From positions 62,001 to 126,000 of the forward strand of contig JAHLTZ010000034.1 of NCBI GenBank assembly GCA_025786725.1: a DNA stretch of 64,000 bases, written 5' to 3'. Position numbers and translations under genes: made by a program. Source of the DNA: Syncephalis fuscata (lineage: Eukaryota; Zoopagomycota; Zoopagomycetes; Zoopagales; Piptocephalidaceae). A model generated the notes under the pieces. It worked only from the letters and a program-made list of their open reading frames with translations, ran no database searches and was not told where the DNA came from. Position 1 is the first letter of the stretch, and the number at the start of each line of letters is the position of its first letter. Shown in pieces: positions 45,870 through 56,600 of this stretch.

Positions 45870-47704
45870 ATGATATCAAGACAAGCACAACAACTGGCGA
45901 TATTTACACCATTGCTATTTTGTTCAACACAATACTTTGCTGTAGACAGTGCCAAAACATATAAAAATGATTTCTACACAATACCTAGATTCAATTGTCC
46001 TTTTATTAGCTCTAAAATTACCGGCAAAAAATTTATGTGACACCTTACTATGTGTCCACCGGTGTTAAAACACTTCACGCCATGGGCTTCAAAGGAAAAG
46101 ACGTAAAACTTGGAATTATTGATGCTGGTATTAATTTAAACACTGGTGCATTTAAAAGGAATTATAATTATAATCACAATTTTGTGGATGCAAGTCATAG
46201 AAAGATTAAAGATACATCTGAATGCAATAAACGCGGTGTAAGTTTAGCTGGAATTGCTGTTGCAAAATCCAATCATTTTACTGGAGTTGCACCCAAGGCA
46301 ACACTTGACGCCTATCGCGTATTTGGCTGCACGAGTCCAACTTTAACTTTATTGATGTTGCAAGCTATAGCAGCAGCAATCAAGGATCAAATGAAAATTT
46401 TGTATTACCGAAGATTGCCATTGTAGATGAATACAGTACTAAACTAAAAGAAACGATAGAATATGTTGCAAACATGGCGTGATTATGATTGTTGCAGCAT
46501 CAGCCAATAATTTTATGAATCCAAATTACTTTTCATATCAAGGCCTTCCTGTATTAAGTGTTGGTGGTTTTAAACAAAAGTATCGACTATCGCACTGGTT
46601 TGAGGAGAAAACAACTGGCCGTCGTATTAAGTTTATGTCTCATGTCAACATGAGCTATGACTTTAACAAAGAAATGAATATTATTCCTAAAAATATCAAT
46701 GACAAATTAAACGAACATCTTACTGGGCTTAAAAGAGGAGACATTGCACTTGTGTGGTATGATAAATCAAAAACTCCTTATTTGTTAAAGTATGCCAAAA
46801 CAATAAGAATGACTGGACTTATCATCGTAAACGGTCCTTACCAAAAAAGACAAAAATGCGATATGCCTTTATTTGATATCAATGAAAAAGATGCTATATT
46901 TATAGAAGAAGGCTATGCGAATAAGCTTGGATACAAATATATTTTTGCAGAAAAGTATGGCTACATTAAAGATGGCAGTGTTACTGTCGATACAGCTGGA
47001 CCGCAGAATGAACCATTTATACCGCCTTTCTATCCTGACATCTTGGCACCAAGTCACGAAATCTACACTACTACCACTCGTAAAACAATAAGCAAACCTC
47101 ATTTCAGCGATATATCAGCTGCTGTTGCATATGTTGCCGGTGCAGCTGCATTGATAGCTGAAATTGATAGCAAGAGTTTGGTTGATGTTAACCATGCCAG
47201 AACTATATTACAAAACAGCGCAGTTCCCGTCAAAGTCAGTAATGCAGATCCTATGCTTCTGCATTATATCAAGGCTCCGGTATAATCAATCTTACCAAAC
47301 TAATAGATACTAAAAGTGTTCATGTTGAACCATCGTTAATTAATTTGGAGGACACGTATACCAACGCAGTGGATGTATTGATCAAACTTTCACCTCTATC
47401 TGACACATCAGCATCGTATAAACTTTCACATATTCCAGCCGCTGCAGTTTTGAAATCAAAACCTATTAGCAATACATCGTCAGGAAAACATGTGATTGCA
47501 ACCGTTTCCCTTCCAGGATCTATTGATTTACGACTAAATCAGATAAGCGAGATCAACATAAAGATTAGTGTGCCGAGGAATATACAAAATGGCGAAATAT
47601 GGTCATATTCCGGGTATATTGTAATTGATCCTAATCCAGGAATTAATGGATCACCATCGAACCATGCTGTTTATGTTCCATATTATGGAACAGTTAGAGG
47701 TTAA
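45870..47704 (+). pseudogene. Degenerate subtilisin-like protease (S8)
   Basis: A subtilase-like chain in four overlapping frame segments. ATG at 45870 opens a short hydrophobic leader. The Asp region is present (VKLGIIDAGIN). The His region reads ECNKRGVSLAGIAV where active enzymes have N-G-H-G-T-H-V-A-G-I, so the catalytic His is replaced by Arg. GVAPKATLDAYRVFGC, the oxyanion region IVAASANN and the Ser region DISAAVAYVAGAAALI (Ser kept) follow, then a C-terminal beta-domain ending YYGTVRG. There is no I9 propeptide. Frame breaks needing one extra base lie at about 46025-46040, 46391-46400, 46478 and 47272. Unlike other genes here no introns are seen. Loss of His plus four breaks make it a likely pseudogene or pseudoprotease. 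Confidence 0.75.
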
Positions 47705-48047
47705 ACAGCTTAGATATAGACTATGCTTAACATTGTTTTGTTATTTGTTGGCAGTATTGCTTTTATTGTGGCTTAACTAGTAAACATATTAGATTTCACT
47801 TTTACTTTTTGACTATTGTATTTAACATATTGTATGTTCTGTATGGTGTATTCAAATATTTTAATTTTTAAAAACTTAATTCTCTGTTGTGCAAGTCGAA
47901 TAAGCTGTATCAATCGTATAATATACTATATGTCATTTAACATTATTATACAATTTGTTTTTACTAGCAATTTTACTAACCATTTAATATGATTTGGAGA
48001 CCAAGTGATTATACTGATTATTCACACATTTAAACTACACATCCAAT

Positions 48048-48132
48048 CTACTGAGCATGATGATGTGTGGCGAATGGCATCAATCATCAAACACTCATCA
48101 TCATAGATCCATCATCTAGTATGCATATATAC
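48048..48132 (-). repeat. Dispersed repeat, copy 3 (inverted core)
   Basis: Its reverse complement reads TATATGCATACTAGATGATG, ATCTATGATGATGAGTGTTT and GATGATTGATGCCATTCGCC, matching the core of copy 2 (48827-48900). With copy 2 it forms inverted copies about 0.7 kb apart. Confidence 0.75.
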
Positions 48133-48744
48133 TCTATCCACATATTGCTATATCATCGCATTCACACAGCATTACGTTATTGCTATTTACACCGATCTTA
48201 TTCCTGATAACCTCCAATTCCACACTGATCTATTGTTTTTTGACTTGTTATTACTACAGATGGCCTATTATCTGGTTCAAATGCCATCAGAATCATAACT
48301 AATTGCCATTAGCTAATTCGTTCATAATCAACTAGTAGTAATTAATTAAATAAATGCTTCTATAAGATGACAATTCTACACATACCTGTATTATTTATTC
48401 GATTGTTATAACTCAACGAGAAAAAAAGTGAACAAGTCAATTTGTATTATTAATATAGCTAGAACTAAACAAGTAACTGCGGTAGATAGTCTGTAGTCAT
48501 GCCAAAGTTATTGAGTATATATGCATGACCAATGAGCGGAATTAGTTGCCATTTGTTAATAATAGTGCTAGAACAAAAATAAAAACAGTTTGGATAGAGG
48601 AAGACTAGGCGAGTATAGAATGCTATGTAGAATGATAAATGTACGGTGATAAAGCATATAAAATAATGTTAAAGCTGTAAAGCATATAGTGCAATGAGTG
48701 GAATGAGTGAAGTGTAATGGAACATATAAACAATAGAATGTGTC

Positions 48745-49030
48745 TAGTATATCATAGAATGATATATAGTATTATAGAATAGAATGGGAATGATATAGAT
48801 AAATAATATATATATGTGTACTAAATATATGCATACTGGATAACGAATCTATGATGATGAGTATTTGATGATTGATGTCATTCACCATCCATCATCATGT
48901 TCACTAGAACAACTTCTAGTTCAATTACGCGAATATAATCAAATAAAATCATTTGACCCCCAAACAACAATAAATATGATGATGTAATCATTAAATAAAA
49001 CTAACCACTTGCCCCATGTTCAATAGAACA
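48745..49030 (+). repeat. Dispersed repeat, copy 2
   Basis: Same block order as copy 1 at 39061-39345, with blocks such as GATGATGAGTATTTGATGAT, CCATCATCATGTTCA, ATTTGACCCC, GATGATGTAAT and ATTAAATAAAACT. It contains no open frame. Confidence 0.8.
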
Positions 49031-49175
49031 AATATTGGTGTTAGCAATACAAATATAATAATAATAGTAATAATAAAATGTTATAATCATAATAAAAATA
49101 AAACTATACTTTCAGTGCATATTTATTATCCAATAAACACTGCCCATATCCAGTTTGCATAAGATAGAAAGGCGC

Positions 49176-51095
49176 TTAAGCAACCAAGTCCTTCTTGAGA
49201 GTACCCAAGAAAGTGTTCTTCTCTTCCTTGGTCTGGAAGCGACCGTGACCAAACTTGGAGGAGGTATCGATGAACTTGAGAGCAATCTTCTCCAAAGCAG
49301 AGCGCTTGGTGTGAGTAAGCAATGACTTGCGAAGAGTCAAGACGCGACGACGGACACCGACGCAGGCACCCTTGATCATGACAAAGTCCTCGTTGACTTC
49401 ACCGTAGTGAGGGAAGCCACCCATTGGTGTGATGGTCTTGGTGGTAAGATCGTACTCGGTGGAGGCGTTCTTCTTGTCGGCACCGCTGCCAATACGGTAG
49501 ATCTTCTTGTTGATCTCAGTACGGTGGTGGTAGCCGTTCTGACCAGCACGTGGTACCGAGTACATAACACGGGATGGATGCCAGGCACCGATACAGGCAA
49601 CCTTGCGGAGACCCTTGTGCGTCTTACGTGGCAACTTCTTGGTGCCCCAACGGTGGGTGACACCTTCGAAACCTTTACCTTTGGTAACACCGATAACATC
49701 AATCATCTCATCTTGCTCGAAGATGGCGTTGATATCAACGGTCTTTTCAAAGTGCTCACGGGCCCAGTCGACCTTTTGAGCAATGGAGCCACCGTTAAGC
49801 TGGACTTCCATGATGTGTGCCTTCTTTTGGCCAATCTTGACCTTGCGGATCTGGGTGTGGGCGATGACACGAACCACAGTGCAGTACTTCTTGATGCGTT
49901 CCAATTCGCGATCAACAGACTTGGCACCTTCGGCGTATTTCTTAGCGTACTTGGTGAAAGCCTTCTTCTTGGAGTGATACCAGTTCTTGTAGAAGCGACG
50001 ACGGACTTCCTCGCTCAAATGCTCGGCCCACACGGTAGTGAGGGTGCGAAGACCGCGAGGGGTTTCGACGTAGCCGACAACACCGACGACGACCATTGGT
50101 GGGGTCTCGATGACAGTGACGGCTTCGACGACTTCCTTCTTGTGCATCTCTATTATTCAGATAGCAGATACGCAGTAAGTATCGCGTATATAGTATTTAT
50201 ACATTCATTGTCGTGTTTTGTTGCTACTTACTGGATCCAGGGCGTTCCAAATCGCGGACGACGTGGGTCATACCGGCTTTGTAGCCTAGGAAGGCGGTCA
50301 TATGGACTGGCTTGGATGCATCATCCTTGGGGAAGGACTTGACTTTTCCGCGGTGACGGGCAGCACGCTTACGTGGCAAGAAGCCAAGCGAACCGTGGCG
50401 AGGAGCCTCGAACTTGCGGTGAGACTAGAATAGCATAATGATACCGCAGTAATAAATACAACAGTTGCGATCGACAACCAATATTTCCAACCAATATGAA
50501 ATATACAACCATATAATTTAAAGCATCCAAAAATACAGTATAATACAAATCAATAGCAATAGAGCATATCCATTGTATATCATTGGAAGGAAATAAAGGG
50601 AGGACGCGTATGCAAAATAATAATACAAATACGTTGAATTCATAATTAGAAAATGTTACTTTGAATATTATATGCACGTCGCAGTCATAAAATATGACCG
50701 GAGGTACGTGCGACCATACTAATGAATGCCGTTATTGCAGTAAATAGCCTTCTATTTGATAGTCTAGTATGGCATCGATGGTTTGATAGCGTAACCAATA
50801 AAACAATACACTAATCTCCTATATCCATTATCGCGTTGTATGTAACATCTATATACTGAATTACGCTTATTCATCTGTCCATCCATCCATCCATTGAACG
50901 CTAATGATATAATAAACGTAATTCAATCTATATACCTTGTATAAAGGCTGCTACTACAATAATAGATATTGATGATTTATGTACTGTATCTATCTATATA
51001 TCCATCCATCCATCCATTCGTTCATCATAGACTATCTAATAGAGCGGCTATATACGTGCATGACATTCATCAGATGTCGTTGGCGTACTCACCAT
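49176..51095 (-). CDS. RPL3: Ribosomal protein uL3 (RPL3)
   Basis: Large-subunit protein near the peptidyl-transferase centre. Three exons: the first carries only the ATG (51093-51095); the second starts [20 protein letters not shown] and runs through [18 protein letters not shown]; the third is the long [20 protein letters not shown] to LKKDLVA. Total about 388 residues, matching yeast (387). Key stretches are [28 protein letters not shown] (the hook; includes the Trp) and [20 protein letters not shown] with the modified-His context [14 protein letters not shown]. The first intron is 668 nt (50425-51092), about ten times the local norm. Codon use is more GC-rich than neighbours, as expected for high expression. 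Long frames on the opposite strand are shadows. Confidence 0.97.
50674..50711 (-). ncRNA. Hairpin in RPL3 intron 1, possible intronic snoRNA
   Basis: GCACGT pairs with ACGTGC and, beyond an asymmetric internal loop, GTCAT pairs with ATGAC around a short AT loop. A stem with an internal pocket inside an unusually long ribosomal-protein intron resembles half of an H/ACA snoRNA. Clear H and ACA boxes and a second hairpin were not identified. Confidence 0.35.
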
Positions 51096-51497
51096 TGGTC
51101 CTAGATATATCCGTTACAAAAAGGTAATGAAACGGACAAGTAAACAACACCGGGGATGTTGTATATATATCGCAAGGTGGAAAGAGGAGGAGTCCACAGT
51201 GGGCCAGTCGTTAATTTGATAGTCAAATCCACACACACACACACATTCTATTCTAATCACAGTTTCTAATACTAATAATATTGATATAACACATCATAGT
51301 AAAATCATCATCAGAATCATCAGAATCATCAGAATCGCTTCAATATGGAATAGTTATCGCGTGCCAGTCATCTGACCTTCACTTCACTTCATCAACGTCA
51401 TTCCAAGTCTTTTTGTTTCCATTCACTTCACTTCTACTGAAACAATACTTATTGTTATTCTCGTTCAAGGTTCAACTACACTGTTATCATCATCATC

Positions 51498-52107
51498 ATG
51501 TCCAATGTACGTATATCGAATACTTATTGATTGTATAGTACTAAAAGTCATTAAACACTTATGCTGTATAGGCAACGGCTCGTTCAAAAGGTGTAGACCG
51601 TTTGTTGAAGGCTGAAGCAGAAGCCACCAGAATTGTACAGCAAGCTCGTCAATGTAAGTCATCTCTTTTTAATAAAGACTGGAGTAAATACTACAATAAT
51701 ACATTAATTAATAAGATATTATTGTTATTATTGTTATATAATATAATACAGATCGTGTTAAACGTGCCAAGGATGCACGCGATGAGGCAGAGAGAGAAAT
51801 TGTTACTTTAAAGGAGCAGAAAAAGAAAGAACTACAAGATTATGAACAGCAGGTAATTAAACAATGGCAATTGGCAGTAAACAAGTTGTTAACTCGGCTG
51901 TATAATGATCATTAGCATGCTGGTGACGCGATGAAAGAACAGGAACGTATCGCCGCTGATACTGAGGTGAAGATTGCTGAAATCCGCAAGGCATTTGGTG
52001 TCAATCGTGAACAAGTCGTTAAAAAGCTATTGGAAGCTGTGACGAGTGTGGCGCCTAAATTACATCCTAATGCGCAAATTGAAAACAATCAAGCGCAAAC
52101 TGCGTAA
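51498..52107 (+). CDS. VMA10: V-type ATPase subunit G
   Basis: Peripheral-stalk subunit of the vacuolar proton pump, forming a coiled coil with subunit E. Four exons; the first is only nine nucleotides (MSN, 51498-51506). The protein is about 120 residues, the normal size. Typical features are the N-terminal GVDRLLKAEAEATRIVQQAR block followed by YRVKRAKDARDEAEREI and a Lys/Glu-rich helix, with SVAPKLHPNA near the C-terminus. All junctions keep frame (QAR-Q|Y join is phase 1). The gene is divergent from RPL3 with about 400 bp between start codons; that space contains (CA)n, (ATC)n-like and repeated ATCAGA units. Confidence 0.95.
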
Positions 52108-52228
52108 ATCACACTTTATAATAAAGTCTGTGTTCTGTTGGTTATTATTATTATTATTATTTACTATTATTATTTACTATTATTACATTTATAATCATAA
52201 TTAGATGAAATTAAAAGTGTAAAAAATA

Positions 52229-53604
52229 TTATTTAGATTCATCGGTTAATGATTCAAATCGTCGTTGAATTTGCCATAACAGTAAAGGTAGTGAGTCTCG
52301 TTGACGAGCATATTCAACAATATCATCAATGACAAGTGGCGGCGATTCAGTTGCAGAAGACAGCTGCCATTGAGCATCTTGTATTTTCAGTGTTACTGGA
52401 TCAAATATAATTTTTAATATCTTTGCCGAGTCACTGTCAGTCTTTGTATTGGTGGCGCTATAAGTAACCAGTAGTGTATCGTGTGTATCCATACGGAAAT
52501 CGGCCACACCTACTAATTGCAATAGTGTTGCAATGGCCGATTCATACCTGATTGATATTATAATTAGTTAATTACTAATGTAATTTATTGCTTTATTTAT
52601 CTTTAACTTACCATCCGTGAATTTCTTGTATACGCGGATCACTTTGTTTTGCCATACGGTTTGCTTCAACAGCCATCGACTCGGTTACTTGTTGCTCTTT
52701 TTCTAGCTGAGCCAGTTCTTGGTAGGCTACTTCAAGTTCCCATTGTAGATCGTCTACTTCCTGTTGTTGTTCCTCAGTAGACGCGTAGATCTGCTGTAAT
52801 TGCTGTTTTTGTTCATCAAGTATTCTCTCAGCCTCTTTGCTGGTCATTTGCTAGATCACTTAATGAGTTACTATGCTAATGTACTTAATCCTTCTTACCT
52901 CATGATTGGCAATCATATCTTCTACTAGCTTGAATTCCTCTTCCTTTAAACAATGGTTAGTTTGTTGGTTGTATCAATGATATCCAATTACCATTTGCTT
53001 TGTTTCCGCTAACAACTGTATAGCTTCATCGACAATTTTGCGTGTCTGGTCTTTTACTGTTATAAAAATACATATAATTAGTTTTATATATATATATATA
53101 TGATTATTATATATTACCTTCTACTACTGAATGAACCTTGTTGGACAATGAATCACTCAATCCTTCTACATTCGTTTAATCTTCTTTAACTCTACTGCAG
53201 CCGCTTTATTATCCGACTCTATAGCATCAGTATCAGCGCAATAGTTCAAATAAACCAATAACTACCGATACGTACCAAGGTCTTTACCATTTCCTTGGTC
53301 GCCATAGTCGGTGGGTCTTGCGAAATAGCATGCATAAACTTCTCTTTTGAATTCATTTCAAGAAAGCTTAGCTTTAACTTGGAATATAATTCCTATAGCG
53401 TAAATGGCCTTTATAAGTACATGAACCATTTAATTTAACTGCACTTACTCGATAGTGGATACGTGTAGAGTCAACACGTCCAGGGTGAATACCTGACTTG
53501 CCGCCATAATCATCACGCGTTTCATTCTCTACCTGATCCAATAGCTGCTCCACGTTAAGTGTTCTAGCTTGAAAAGCTTGCAGATCTCTAAATGATTTCC
53601 ACAT
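52229..53604 (-). CDS. SOS7: SOS7-type kinetochore coiled-coil protein
   Basis: Probable kinetochore protein of the Sos7/Kre28 group, which partners the KNL1/Spc7 scaffold. ATG at 53604. The diagnostic N-terminal block is ELYSKLKLSFLEMNSKEKFM followed by HAISQDPPTMATKE (family: K-L-K-F-x-Y-L-E-Q-x-x-K-E-K-F-L-x-x-I-x-D-P-P). Exons after this encode coiled coil (EQKQQLQQIYASTEEQQQEV and QWELEVAYQELAQLEKEQQ). The C-terminal globular part (ADFRMDTHDTLLV) ends RFESLTDESK. Introns of 47 nt and up. At about 53170-53174 one extra base is needed after ELKKIKR to continue into VEGLSDSLSNKVHS. Assignment rests on the SOS7 block; the rest is only coiled coil. Confidence 0.75.
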
Positions 53605-56600
53605 TACTACTAAACTATATGGTACTTATACGCGTTCATTACCGTTGAACAGTTTCCATGACGTGTTATTTCTTATTACAATAGATTGTCAGACAAATAA
53701 ACAATACAATGGCCGCTGATAAACAGCGACCTTGCCAATAAACAATAAACTTAGCACAACTTCAAGTCCACCCAATGTCTGGACATGGCCATTGCAATCT
53801 ATCTATTTTTGTCCATCTAGTCAGTGCTACCTTAGTTGATCAAATCTTTTTTACAACTCAGTGCCATCTTACTTCAAAATGTCGTTTACCAATCTTCTGT
53901 TTCCCTATGGCTATTTTGCTTGACTACTGCCATTTTATTGCAATTATTGTTTACTGTATATATTATATTTATTTGTTTATTGGGGAATTTAGAAATGTAT
54001 CGGTTTTTAATTTTAATAAATAAAAATAAACCATTTTAAAATTTATTTATCGAAATATACCGTTTTGAAAAATGTACCAGATGTCTACCAAACTATTTAA
54101 AAAGCAATATTTAACAGTACTGAAGAACGGAGGGCGATGTTGACGAGATTAAACTTGTTAACGGTTGCAATTTTAAGAGCAAAGATAGTTATTCAACAAG
54201 ATTATAGTTTATTTGTCCTCATGAAAGCCGTTCCAGCAACAAATGCCAATTTGTTTTAATTGCCAGAAAGCAAAAGACTGACCTAGTAAAGATTACCCAG
54301 TGCAATATTAAACAGTTTAATAGTTGTTTATATGATTCTGGTAATGATAATATTAAATATATTACTAAATCTATTACAAATGATGCTGCTACATTCTCAA
54401 GTGTAAAATTAAAAGATGTACAAATAAAAGCATTAAGTGCATATTTGATTATTTAATATACACTACAATTGTAATAGCTTAATAGATGCTAGTATTTCTT
54501 ATTACAAAGCTTGGTCTGCCTTTGATTTAATAAAATATTATTATTATTAAACGACTTTAACTTATAACAATAGCTCAAATTGGTATATTTATAACAAACG
54601 TTGTAATTGTATAGATTATGATAATAAGTTAAAATGAATTGGATTATAAAAGACATTATTATTATTATTATTTGAGTAATAGTATTATGTATTTATAATA
54701 TTGTGGAATAATAAAAGTTACAAAGCTAAAAATCCCTGACGGGAAAAAGCTAATTACCATAAATGCAATAAACTCTAGTTTAAAATTTTGCTTATTTACG
54801 TAGTTTAGTCAATTGTAGCAATATTAACAACAATGCCAATTGTGTTTTACTTTTTAAAATAGTTCCAACAATATATTTGTTATGAATGCAACTCAGAAAT
54901 ACAATACAAAATTATGTTGTTATGTAAAAATTAGTACTAATAGTACTGAAACAGTAGTTGATGTTAAAACAACTGTTTTTATTGAAAAACAAAACAACTA
55001 CTAGTGAAACAGCTATAAAAATAAAACAAGCCATCAAAGAGTATTTAATCTGTGATAAACGTCATTACAAGAAAATGAAGTGTGGGGCAAATAAAAAATG
55101 ATTTATCAATAAATAAATTAATAAATTTAAAACTGTGTATTTTTCTAATTAAAATAAAAGACAGTGTATTTATTTTATAAAATATGGTTGGTAATTGCAG
55201 AGTGGGAAAATTGTTGGTGTAACCATAGTCGTCATCCGATATAGACAAGTTGTTTTAAATATAGACTTCCTACCATAGACGGGCCACGTTATTTGCATTC
55301 TTGTTATAGCGCAGCCACATGCAATTCATCTTGTAGGTTGAATCACATATAGCAGCGTTGTAATAAAAACGCAAGTAGCACTTGGCAGGCAGCATGCTAA
55401 CTTGTATCGCATATGTATATAGCCATGCGCCTATACACACTACATGGATCGTTCTAGTCGACCAATGGCTAGAAATAGACCTTTGTGTGTGGACGCGAGA
55501 CGAATATCTACTGGCCCCTTACTATGCAGTGTGTAACGTGATACGATGTACTACGCTACACGACATTTGCCTACATGGGCAGTAGAGAAAGAGGAGAGAA
55601 CGAGAAGAGGACAAAAGTAATTTCGACCGGTCATTGCTTAATGGCTGTTGTATTGCTATTGAAAGAGGGTTTCAGCAATACAACAGGGCAGATGGAACAC
55701 TGGCAGATGATAATAAAAATGAATAATCGAATTGAACTACTTTATTTATAAATGTCAAGGTGTCAGCTTTATAGCTGGCACGATATACTGGCTATGTGGT
55801 ATCGGTGTACCACGTGGTTCTAACGTGTCGCCACAATGACAATGCCGGTCAAGCCCATTCACTTTGAGGTTTGTTTCAATTGAATGGCACAAGACGGGTG
55901 ACCAGCAGGCCGTCAGACAAATGAACACACCTCTGGTACTTGTTCATTGAGTGATCATTTTTATAAAATGGCCATTAGATTAGAGACAGTGATTTATTTA
56001 ATTTAATTTAATTTTATTTTAGTAAGTGGGGCAGCGATTTATTATCGTAATGTTAATAATGTTTTCTATCTTGAATGTAAATTAGAGACAGTGATGTTAA
56101 ATAAAAGTCGATTTTATTATACTAGTCATACATCGTTTTGACATTTCTTATTATCACTATTGTGTTCCTTTCACTACATATTCTATACTACAATCCAGAC
56201 TCACTCCATTATAGCCATTCTGTGTTGGCCACATGTCATTGGCCACTGCAGTGCTACTTGACATCACAGAAGTTAGAAGTGTGATAACACGCGACAATTA
56301 CACTCAAAATACCGGTCAGTGCCAGCTTTGTTCATCTGGCCGCCTACTGGTTCTTTGAAGCCGTCATAGCAGGTAGGTTCGCGGTTGCTATTGGTGTCAG
56401 CACGGTTTAGGTGATCGTTTTTGAAGTGGTGCTTGTACGCCCATTGACGCCTTTTCGGTACACCTGTATGCAGCTGTGGAGAGAAGGGAGGAGGGAGAGG
56501 TGCAAGAAGGCAATGAGCCACGCCATACGCATACACTATAAGCTGGGCAGGCCTAGGAAGGCAATAATAGACAAGCGGACGCGTATACATTCTAATTGAT

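Larger units (their letters stand above)
47705..49175. other. Intergenic with dispersed repeat copies 2 and 3
   Basis: 1.5 kb between the degenerate subtilase and RPL3 3' end. Holds copy 3 (inverted, about 48048-48132) and copy 2 (48745-49030) of the dispersed repeat. Rest AT-rich with no coding sequence. Confidence 0.5.

Noticed and set aside
46025-47276. Programmed -1 frameshifting as the explanation for the breaks
   Set aside because: The sites lack the usual X-XXY-YYZ slippery heptamers in the correct frame and occur in unrelated genes; base-deletion error is simpler.
49407-50342. Long plus-strand frame (311 codons) opposite RPL3
   Set aside because: Exactly antisense to the highly biased RPL3 coding sequence; it has no family features and is a codon-bias shadow.
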